From contig DVLP01000228.1 in assembly GCA_018715445.1 (NCBI GenBank), forward strand, positions 1 to 12,395: a stretch of 12,395 nt of DNA, in the 5' to 3' direction. Made by a program: the position numbers and the translations under genes. Under the pieces are notes generated by a model. The model did no database searches. It saw only the letters and a program-made list of their open reading frames with translations, and was not told the origin of the DNA. Source of the stretch: Candidatus Avipropionibacterium avicola. GTDB lineage: Bacteria > Actinomycetota > Actinomycetes > Propionibacteriales > Propionibacteriaceae. Shown here piece by piece: positions 7,195-12,395 of this stretch. The stretch's first letter is position 1, and each line of letters starts with the position of its first letter.

Positions 7195-8130
7195 TCAGGC
7201 GCGCGGGTGGGCCTGGCGGAAGGCGGCACGCAGCCGTTCCGAGGTGACATGGGTGTAGAGCTGCGTGGTGGCCAGCGAGGCGTGGCCGAGCACCTCCTGG
7301 ACTGCGCGCAGGTCGGCCCCGCCCTCCAGCAGGTGGGTGGCCATGGCGTGGCGCAGGCCGTGGGGGGCGACGTCACCGGTGCCGGTGGCGGCGGCGCGCC
7401 GGTGCACGATCCGCCGCACCACGCGCGGATCGATCCGCCCGCCGCGCTCACCGACGAAGACGGCCGGTCCGGCCTGCTCGGCGACCAACTCGGGACGCAT
7501 CGCGATCCAGGCGGCCAGTGCACTGCGGGCCGGTCCCCCCATCGGGACGGTGCGCTCCTTGTTGCCCTTGCCGAGGACCCGGATCGTGGCGTGGCCCTCG
7601 TCGACGTCGCCGAGGTCGAGACCGCAGAGCTCGGAGACCCGGATACCGGTGGCATAGAGCAGTTCGAGCATCGCCCAGTCCCGTACCGCGACGGGGTCCT
7701 GTGGATCGACCGGCTCGTCGAGCATCTGGGCCACCGCCGGGGCGGTCGGGGCGTGGGGCAGGCGACGGCCGGTCCGCGGCGCCTTCAGGGTGGCGGCCGG
7801 GTCCCGCTCGATCCGGCCGGTGCGTTGCAGCCAGGCGAAGAACACCCGGGCGGCCGAGACCCGCCGCTGCACGGTGGTGCGTTCCTGGCCGCGGGTGGTC
7901 TGGTTGGCCAGCCAACTGCGCAGGTCCCGCAGCTGGGTGCCGGTGAAGTCCTGCTCCCCCAGCCGCTGCAGGTGCGCGGCCAGTTGGCGCAGGTCGCCGA
8001 GGTAGGCCCGTACGGTGTGGGCCGACAGGTTGCGTTCGTGGACGAGGTGGTCCTCGTAGCGTCCCAGGACCGCGACCATCTGCTCACCCAGCTCGGGCTC
8101 ACCGGTCTCGGGAGCGGGGTCGTCGGTCAT
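7195..8130 (-). CDS. xerC: Tyrosine recombinase XerC
   Basis: Site-specific recombinase that, with XerD, resolves chromosome dimers at dif during division. The 311-aa protein has an N-terminal SAM-like DNA-binding domain (about 18-105, with HTVRAYLGDLRQL) and a C-terminal catalytic domain with all expected residues: R164 in TGIRVSEL, K188 in LGKGNKER, H257 and R260 in HGLRH, H283 in LGH and the nucleophile Y292 in QLYTHV. The ATG at 8130 is chosen because homology begins shortly after. A GGAG lies only 2 nt upstream, which is poor spacing, and a GTG at 8175 would add 15 unconvincing residues. It could be a XerC-like paralogue, but its neighbourhood (M23-rpsB nearby, as in mycobacteria) favours XerC. 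Confidence 0.92.
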   Translation of the reverse strand: MTDDPAPETGEPELGEQMVAVLGRYEDHLVHERNLSAHTVRAYLGDLRQLAAHLQRLGEQDFTGTQLRDLRSWLANQTTRGQERTTVQRRVSAARVFFAWLQRTGRIERDPAATLKAPRTGRRLPHAPTAPAVAQMLDEPVDPQDPVAVRDWAMLELLYATGIRVSELCGLDLGDVDEGHATIRVLGKGNKERTVPMGGPARSALAAWIAMRPELVAEQAGPAVFVGERGGRIDPRVVRRIVHRRAAATGTGDVAPHGLRHAMATHLLEGGADLRAVQEVLGHASLATTQLYTHVTSERLRAAFRQAHPRA

Positions 8131-8191
8131 GGCTCCACGATCCGTGCCGTCCGGGCCTGCGGCAAGCCAACACACCGCAGCCGGTGGGCTC

Positions 8192-8197
8192 TATAGT
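8192..8197 (+). promoter_or_regulatory. Probable -10 box (TATAGT) of a leaderless transcript
   Basis: TATAGT followed by 7 nt and the ATG at 8205 would start transcription at the initiation codon of the beta-propeller gene. No Shine-Dalgarno sequence is present, in keeping with leaderless translation. No clear -35 is seen. Confidence 0.6.
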
Positions 8198-8204
8198 CAC
8201 CGCC

Positions 8205-9272
8205 ATGGACTCCTCTGTCTCGGCGAACCCACTGTCGGCCTCCCGCCTCGTGGTCGGCGCCTACACCAGTGAGATGGACGGGACGGCGGTCGGGCTGAGC
8301 TCGTACCAGCTGTCATCTGACGACCCGTCGGGACTGGTCGCGCGCCCGGTGGTCGAGATGGCCTCCCCGAGCTGGGTGGTGGCCCATCCGAGCCAGGACA
8401 CGGTCTATGCGATCGGCGAGCAGGATCCGGCCCAGGTGCACGCCATCGGCATCGGCGAGGACGCGACCCTGACCCCGCTGAACGCTTCGGCGCTGTCTGA
8501 CGGGGCCGCCTGCCACCTGGCGATCACCGAGGATGCGCGGCACCTGGTGGTGGCGCACTACGGCAAGGGCTCGGTGGCCAGCTTCGCGATCAACCCCGAC
8601 CGTACGGTCGGCGAGCAGATCGATTCGTACACCTTCCACAACTGGACCGGCCCGGACTGGGCGCGCCAGGCCGGACCGCACGCCCACCAGGTCGTGATGG
8701 ACGGTGACGGCTTCTGGATCCCCAACCTGGGCGGTGATGTCGTCCATCGGCTGAGCCTGGATGGCGACGGCAGGTTCGTCAGCTTGGTGGCTCCGGTCGA
8801 GCTGCCGGCCGGCAGTGGACCCCGCCACCTCGTGCTGGTCGGCGACCTGATGGTGGTGGCCTGCGAGTTGTCGGCCGAGCTGTGGGTCGGCCAGCGCGAC
8901 GGTGACACGTACCGTCAGGTCGCACTGGTCCCGTCGACCTACCGTGACCGTCGCGCCGAGCCCCGGATCTATCCGTCCGGGATCGGTGCGCGCACCACCG
9001 AGCGGGGCACCGAGGTGCTGGTGGCCAATCGCGGCTGCGACACCGTGGCGGCGTTCGACCTGGACCTGACGACGGGGGAGCCGACGCTGCGGCAGGAGTT
9101 CGCCACCACCGGGTGGCCGCGAGATCTCAAGGTGCACGGTGATCGGCTCTGGATCGCCGGGCAGACCGGCGACCGGATCGCGACCTATGTGGCCGATCCG
9201 ACCAGCGGTGAGTGGAAGCCCGACTTCGCGTTCGACGCGGCGACGCCAGCCTGTATCCTGCTCCTTCGATGA
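8205..9272 (+). CDS. Lactonase-family seven-bladed beta-propeller protein (6-phosphogluconolactonase YbhE-like)
   Basis: A 355-aa cytoplasmic protein of the YbhE/COG2706 lactonase type, which includes enzymes that hydrolyse 6-phosphogluconolactone in the pentose phosphate pathway. It shows repeated propeller blades, with the family landmarks GPHAHQV (about 162-168), GSGPRHLV (about 205-212) and the SGIGA...LVANRGCDTVAAFD blade towards the end, followed by ATTGWPRDLKV. No signal peptide is visible. ATG 8205 is preferred over GTG 8184 because a TATAGT box lies between them. It overlaps def by 4 nt (ATGA), so both are probably made from one mRNA. The exact substrate is unproven, as this family also includes proteins of other function. 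Confidence 0.8.
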   Translation: MDSSVSANPLSASRLVVGAYTSEMDGTAVGLSSYQLSSDDPSGLVARPVVEMASPSWVVAHPSQDTVYAIGEQDPAQVHAIGIGEDATLTPLNASALSDGAACHLAITEDARHLVVAHYGKGSVASFAINPDRTVGEQIDSYTFHNWTGPDWARQAGPHAHQVVMDGDGFWIPNLGGDVVHRLSLDGDGRFVSLVAPVELPAGSGPRHLVLVGDLMVVACELSAELWVGQRDGDTYRQVALVPSTYRDRRAEPRIYPSGIGARTTERGTEVLVANRGCDTVAAFDLDLTTGEPTLRQEFATTGWPRDLKVHGDRLWIAGQTGDRIATYVADPTSGEWKPDFAFDAATPACILLLR

Positions 9273-9940
9273 ACGACGACACCACCACCCCGCCTCCCGG
9301 TCCGGTCCGGGTCCCCGCCAAGCTCACCAACGGCGGCACCGTCCTGCCGATCGTGCGCTGGGGCACCCCGGTGATGCATGCCCGTACCCGACCCGTCACC
9401 GAGTTCGGCGATGCGCTGCACACCTTGGTGCGTGACATGTTCGCCACCATGGAGGCGGCCGAGGGCGTCGGACTGGCCGGCCCGCAGGTCGGCTCCGACC
9501 TGGCGATCTTCGTCTACGACTGCCCCGACGACGATGACGTGCGCCACATCGGCGTGGTGTGCAATCCGGTGGTCGAACTGCCCGAGGGACGCGACCGTCG
9601 CCTCGACTCGACCGAGGAGGGCTGCCTCTCGTTGCCGGGCGGCTACCAGCCCCTGGCCCGGCCCGACCTGGCGACGTGTCGTGGTCAGGACGTCGACGGC
9701 AACGACATCGAACTCGTCGGGACCGGCCTGTTCGCGCGCTGCCTGCAGCACGAGACCGATCACCTGTACGGCACCGTCTTCGGCGACCGCCTCACCGCTC
9801 GGGCCCGCAAGAAGCTCTACCAGCAACACGAATCTCTGGTCGAGAACTACCCAGACGACTGGCCCGTCAGCCCCAAGCTCGTCGAAGGCGAGCCCCGCCG
9901 CGGCCGACGATCCTCCGCCTCCGCCTTCATCGCCGAGTAA
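9269..9940 (+). CDS. def: Peptide deformylase
   Basis: Metalloenzyme that removes the N-formyl group from nascent proteins. All three motifs are present in the 223-aa product: GVGLAGPQ (66-73; the usual GxGLAAxQ with Gly for the second Ala), EEGCLS (116-121; metal ligand C119) and QHETDH (160-165; metal ligands H161 and H165, catalytic E162). The C-terminal 35 residues extend past the catalytic core with a basic, serine-rich end. The start at ATG 9269 overlaps the stop of the upstream gene (ATGA), suggesting coupled translation. No ribosome site is visible; a TATCCT at 9254-9259 could be a secondary promoter. Confidence 0.96.
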   Translation: MNDDTTTPPPGPVRVPAKLTNGGTVLPIVRWGTPVMHARTRPVTEFGDALHTLVRDMFATMEAAEGVGLAGPQVGSDLAIFVYDCPDDDDVRHIGVVCNPVVELPEGRDRRLDSTEEGCLSLPGGYQPLARPDLATCRGQDVDGNDIELVGTGLFARCLQHETDHLYGTVFGDRLTARARKKLYQQHESLVENYPDDWPVSPKLVEGEPRRGRRSSASAFIAE

Positions 9941-9946
9941 CCCACT

Positions 9947-9983
9947 CCCCTCGAGGGACCACGTCCCCGAGCCCGTCGAGGGG
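9947..9983. repeat. REP-like palindromic repeat after def
   Basis: Outer arms CCCCTCGA (9947-9954) and TCGAGGGG (9976-9983) enclose an inner GGGAC/GTCCC hairpin (9955-9959, 9963-9967), with an 8-nt bulge on the 3' side. The half GTCCCCGAGCCCGTCGA resembles the dispersed CCTGAGCCTGTCGAAGG repeats seen in many bacterial genomes. A second copy lies at 11082-11106. It may also act as the def terminator. Confidence 0.6.
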
Positions 9984-9987
9984 CCTT

Positions 9988-10008
9988 GTCTGATCGCCTG
10001 AATCAGAC
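9988..10008. repeat. 7-bp inverted repeat upstream of the HNH gene
   Basis: GTCTGAT (9988-9994) and ATCAGAC (10002-10008) flank a 7-nt spacer. It sits where a -35 region for the TAGAGT box at 10026 would lie, so an operator is possible; a weak second terminator hairpin for def is the alternative. CTTGTC occurs as a direct repeat at 9985 and 10008. Confidence 0.35.
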
Positions 10009-10025
10009 TTGTCAGTGGCGACCTC

Positions 10026-10031
10026 TAGAGT
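10026..10031 (+). promoter_or_regulatory. Probable -10 box (TAGAGT) of a leaderless transcript for the DUF222/HNH gene
   Basis: TAGAGT is followed by 7 nt and then ATG 10039, the same layout as at 8192 and 3003. No ribosome site precedes the ATG. No -35 at normal spacing is evident. Confidence 0.5.
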
Positions 10032-10038
10032 CGTACAC

Positions 10039-11442
10039 ATGATCGAAACAGGGTACTGGGGCGACCCCGGAGTCGTTGCCGTGCCCGACCTCGATTCAGA
10101 CGAGTCGGCCGCCTGGGACGATCCGCCCGAGCCCGAGATTGATGCTGCCATGGCGGCCGACCAACTCTCGCAGGGCCGTCACCACCGCCGGGCGGTCGAC
10201 TGCGACGAGTTGATGTGGATCGCAACCTGGGCCGACCTGCACCCCGGCCCTGACACCCCACCCTCGCTGCCCGGCGCCGAACGTGCCGTGACCCTCGGAG
10301 GAGACGGCACCCCGGAAGTAGCTGAATTCTGCACCGCTGAGTTGGCGGTCTGCCTCGGCGTCAGCCCCGGGATCGGGCGGGCGATGATGGCTGATGTCCT
10401 GGACCTGCGCCACCGACTACCGCGCTTGTGGCGTCGTGTGGTCCACCGTGAGGTCGAATCCCGCCCGGTCTGTCGGATTGCTGCCATGACCAGGGTCTTG
10501 TCCCGCCAGGCGGCCGCGTTGGTGGATGCGGCGGTGGTGGAGTTGGTGACGACTTTGCCGTGGCGTCGGTTGGAGTCGATCGTGTGGGCCAAGATCATCG
10601 AGGCCGACCCAGAGTTGGCGGTGAAGATGGCCGATGCCCGCAGGTATCGCAAGAAGGTCGTGATCGGCGAATCCACCCCCGAAGGTCTGTCAACGGTCTG
10701 GGCGTGTGTGGAAACCGCCGACGCGGTCTGGCTCGACGCGATGATCGAACACCTCGCCCGACGCCTCCAAGCCCACGGTGCACCCGGCACCCTGGATGAT
10801 CTCCGCTCCCGCGCACTCGGGTTGTTGGCCCGTCCCGCCGAGGCGATCCAACTCCTGGCGGCCCCGTTGCCCGGACTGGTGCCACCGAGGCCCAACGACA
10901 ACGCCACAGCACAGGGCGACACGGGGCAGGGCGGCACCGGGCAGGGCGACTCCGATCAGGAGGCCACGGGACGGGAGCAGACCGCCGGTGCGGATGACTC
11001 CGGTCTGGTCGCGATCGGGCGAGCCAGCATCGAACAACCCGCCACCGGCAATCGCGGGTCCAAGCTACCCGAGCTCGTGCACACGTCCCCCGAGCCCGTC
11101 GAAGGGCACAAGCTGGCCGGACTGGTAGCAGAGTCGGGCTGGGAAGCACGAGCACGACTCCTCCCCGAATCAGGCGTCGGATGGGCAGTACGGAAGTGGT
11201 GGAACGAAGTTGGCTGCCACCAGAACAACGACAACCAACAGCTCCAGAACCCAACCACACAACACAATCCCCACGACGCCGATCCGCACCAGGCTGTGCT
11301 CGACGTTCCCGAACCTAAGGGTCCCGGCCCGAGCGGGACGGGGATGATCGATGATCCCAGCGAGGATGCCGAACCCCGCCTGGTGAATGAATCCGGGATC
11401 TGGATCCAACAGTCCGACACCATCTGGACCGCACCCCCCTGA
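10039..11442 (+). CDS. DUF222 (13E12-repeat) HNH endonuclease-like protein, N-terminal frame
   Basis: The first of two frames that together make one DUF222/HNH protein. This frame gives 467 aa and stops at TGA 11440-11442. The DUF222 helical region runs from about residue 30 to 275, with typical segments AELAVCLGVSPGIGRAMMADVLDLRHRLP (split in the family into helix and hairpin), RIAAMTRVLS, and DARRYRKKVVIGE followed by a substrate-like beta segment. From about residue 290 a long linker follows: three TGQG-type repeats, an insert encoded by a REP-like repeat, then an Asn/Gln-rich stretch (about 393-420) with lower GC than the rest. ATG 10039 is chosen because of the TAGAGT box 7 nt upstream; TTG 10009 is an alternative. 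Biological role unknown; the family is multicopy in some actinobacteria. Confidence 0.75.
   Translation: MIETGYWGDPGVVAVPDLDSDESAAWDDPPEPEIDAAMAADQLSQGRHHRRAVDCDELMWIATWADLHPGPDTPPSLPGAERAVTLGGDGTPEVAEFCTAELAVCLGVSPGIGRAMMADVLDLRHRLPRLWRRVVHREVESRPVCRIAAMTRVLSRQAAALVDAAVVELVTTLPWRRLESIVWAKIIEADPELAVKMADARRYRKKVVIGESTPEGLSTVWACVETADAVWLDAMIEHLARRLQAHGAPGTLDDLRSRALGLLARPAEAIQLLAAPLPGLVPPRPNDNATAQGDTGQGGTGQGDSDQEATGREQTAGADDSGLVAIGRASIEQPATGNRGSKLPELVHTSPEPVEGHKLAGLVAESGWEARARLLPESGVGWAVRKWWNEVGCHQNNDNQQLQNPTTQHNPHDADPHQAVLDVPEPKGPGPSGTGMIDDPSEDAEPRLVNESGIWIQQSDTIWTAPP
10912..10956 (+). repeat. Three 15-bp tandem units in the DUF222 linker
   Basis: Three consecutive in-frame units starting CAGGGCG (10912, 10927, 10942) encode QGDTG, QGGTG and QGDSD. 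They lie in the hydrophilic linker between the DUF222 and HNH parts, where length changes would be tolerated. Confidence 0.75.
11082..11106 (+). repeat. REP-like repeat copy inside the DUF222/HNH coding region
   Basis: CACGTCCCCCGAGCCCGTC followed by GAAGGG matches the 3' half of the element at 9961-9983, apart from one extra C and one G-to-A change. It is read in frame as SPEPVEG within the linker, so the insertion did not by itself break the gene. Confidence 0.6.
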
Positions 11443-12100
11443 CCAAACCGGCCGGCCCGACGAACATCGCGAACCCGCACAGCGGGGACCTCTACCCGAG
11501 ACCGCAGCCGACATCGTCGACGCCCTACGTGAGATCCCGGTCGAGAAGCTCCGCCCCCAAACCGTGCTGAACGTGCACGTCAGCTACGAAGCACTCACCG
11601 CTGGCACCGGCGTCTGCCGCATCGACAACCTCGGACCCCATGTCCTGCAACTCGTGCAAGCCTGGCTGGGCCGCAGCACCGTCCGACTCAACCCCGTCAT
11701 CGACCTCCCAGCCGGGATGATGCAGGTCGACAGCTACGAAATCCCCCAACGCCTCCGCCAACACCTCGACCTCCGCATGCCAACCAGCGTGTTCCCCTGG
11801 TCAGCCTCGCGAGGCCGCCTCGACCTCGACCACACCCAGCCCTACGACACCGATGGACCACCCGGACAGACCCGAATCGGGAACCTTGCCCCACTGGCAC
11901 GGTTCGAGCATCGGCTGGTCACCCACGGCCGATGGTCACGGCGACAACCCGAGCCCGGGACCGTACTGTTCCGGGCGCCCCACGGCCAGATCCTCCTGGT
12001 CGACCCCAACGGCACACACGCCCTGGCCGACAACGCCTTCGCCCAACACGTGTGGAACGCCGCCGCGCCCAACAGTGGTCAGTCCGACCTCGTCGCATAG
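11387..12100 (+). CDS. DUF222/HNH endonuclease-like protein, C-terminal frame with the HNH domain
   Basis: The downstream frame (237 aa from ATG 11387) continues the family sequence that the first frame loses: TVLNVHVSYEAL, GPHVLQLVQAWLG, NPVIDLPAGMMQVDSYEIP, then the HNH nuclease domain with DLDHT (H149), GNLAPL (N166) and FEHRLVTH (H175). The Cys pair seen in zinc-bound HNH domains is absent (FPWSAS, PLARF), a variant that I believe occurs in actinobacterial members. No ribosome site precedes ATG 11387, so it is probably not started independently. It would join the first frame at 11441 by a +1 shift, giving a protein of about 686 aa. It overlaps the TrmH-family gene by 22 nt, tail to tail. 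Confidence 0.75.
   Translation: MNPGSGSNSPTPSGPHPPDQTGRPDEHREPAQRGPLPETAADIVDALREIPVEKLRPQTVLNVHVSYEALTAGTGVCRIDNLGPHVLQLVQAWLGRSTVRLNPVIDLPAGMMQVDSYEIPQRLRQHLDLRMPTSVFPWSASRGRLDLDHTQPYDTDGPPGQTRIGNLAPLARFEHRLVTHGRWSRRQPEPGTVLFRAPHGQILLVDPNGTHALADNAFAQHVWNAAAPNSGQSDLVA
11434..11442 (+). other. Frame-junction site CCC CCC TGA (C)
   Basis: Six C bases end the first DUF222/HNH frame, directly followed by its TGA stop and a C. Removing one C, or slipping +1 on the CCC codon at the stop, joins it in frame with the HNH part (reading ...TAPPDQTGRPD...). CCC UGA is a known kind of +1 shift site, and UGA followed by C is a weak stop context. Confidence 0.7.
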
Positions 12101-12395
12101 AAGGCCACCGCGGTCGCTGCCGCGACGTTCAGGGAGTCGACACCGGCTTCCATCGGGATCCTGACCCGTAGGTCGACCTGCCGGGCGGTCCGTGGATCGA
12201 CCCCGGCGCCTTCGGTCCCGAAGATCATGGCCAACGCGCCCAGGTCCCGCCCGACCAGGTCGTCCAGGGTGATCGCATCGTCGGACAGGGTGAGCGCTGC
12301 CGTCGTCCACCCGTGCTCGCTGAGCAGGTCGAGCGTCTGCGGCATCCGATCCGTCCGGGTCCACGGCACGTTGAAGACATTGCCCATGCTGGTCT
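12079..12395 (-). CDS. TrmH/SpoU-family RNA 2'-O-methyltransferase, 5' part missing
   Basis: The C-terminal part of a SPOUT-class methyltransferase that modifies rRNA or tRNA ribose. The frame is open from the window end, with TSMGNVFNVPW before the first visible internal Met context, so the gene begins outside. SAM-binding knot motifs are clear: IFGTEGAG (motif 2) and RIPMEAGVDSLNVAAATAVAFY (motif 3, here given as its two halves IPMEAGVDS and LNVAAATAV). The target nucleotide cannot be named from this fragment. Its last 22 nt overlap the end of the convergent HNH frame. Confidence 0.9.
   Translation of the reverse strand, partial: TSMGNVFNVPWTRTDRMPQTLDLLSEHGWTTAALTLSDDAITLDDLVGRDLGALAMIFGTEGAGVDPRTARQVDLRVRIPMEAGVDSLNVAAATAVAFYATRSD

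Noticed and set aside
8313..9137. 274-codon minus-strand frame in the beta-propeller gene
   Set aside because: Antisense to a gene with clear propeller motifs; product is His/Arg/Gly-rich without recognisable domains.
10039..12100. Group II intron, transposase or restriction-system gene
   Set aside because: The HNH motif occurs with a DUF222 domain and no reverse transcriptase, transposase or methylase partner is present.

Overview
The window is high-GC DNA with strong third-position GC bias, from an actinobacterium. Three things suggest this: TANNNT-type -10 boxes placed right next to start codons, an rpsB-tsf-pyrH-frr-cdsA-rlmN block, and a DUF222 ('13E12 repeat') HNH nuclease gene. The HNH gene type and the gene order would fit Propionibacteriales, but this is an inference from gene content only.

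Layout. (1) Positions 1-2931, minus strand: pyrH -> frr -> cdsA -> rlmN (cut by the window start), a tightly packed housekeeping run with TGATG and 1-nt junctions. (2) Positions 3016-3918, plus strand: an alpha/beta hydrolase that sits between pyrH and tsf in the opposite orientation. A perfect 15-bp stem terminator separates its 3' end from tsf. (3) Positions 3998-5761, minus strand: rpsB -> tsf (ribosomal protein S2 and EF-Ts). (4) Positions 5762-6125: a 364-bp divergent intergenic region. It holds the probable rpsB promoter, an rpsB leader of about 205 nt with hairpins and alternative pairings, and two DnaA-box-like sites 30 bp apart. (5) Positions 6126-7154, plus strand: a secreted tandem M23 protein. 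(6) Positions 7195-8130, minus strand: the tyrosine recombinase XerC. (7) Positions 8205-9940, plus strand: a beta-propeller (lactonase-like) gene overlapping def (peptide deformylase) by 4 bases. (8) Positions 10039-12100, plus strand: a DUF222/HNH endonuclease gene split into two frames at a C6-TGA site. (9) Positions 12079-12395, minus strand: the 3' part of a TrmH/SpoU RNA methyltransferase gene, cut by the window end and overlapping the HNH gene tail to tail.

Functionally most of the window serves translation: S2, EF-Ts, ribosome recycling factor, RlmN, peptide deformylase and a SpoU methylase. Around these are pyrimidine nucleotide supply (PyrH), phospholipid precursor synthesis (CdsA), cell-wall turnover (M23) and chromosome dimer resolution (XerC). 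The accessory element is the DUF222-HNH gene. Its reading frame is broken at CCC CCC TGA C, which could be a true frameshift mutation, a phase-variable C tract, a sequencing error, or a programmed +1 frameshift. The other part that standard annotation would miss is the rpsB leader, which can fold in two mutually exclusive ways.
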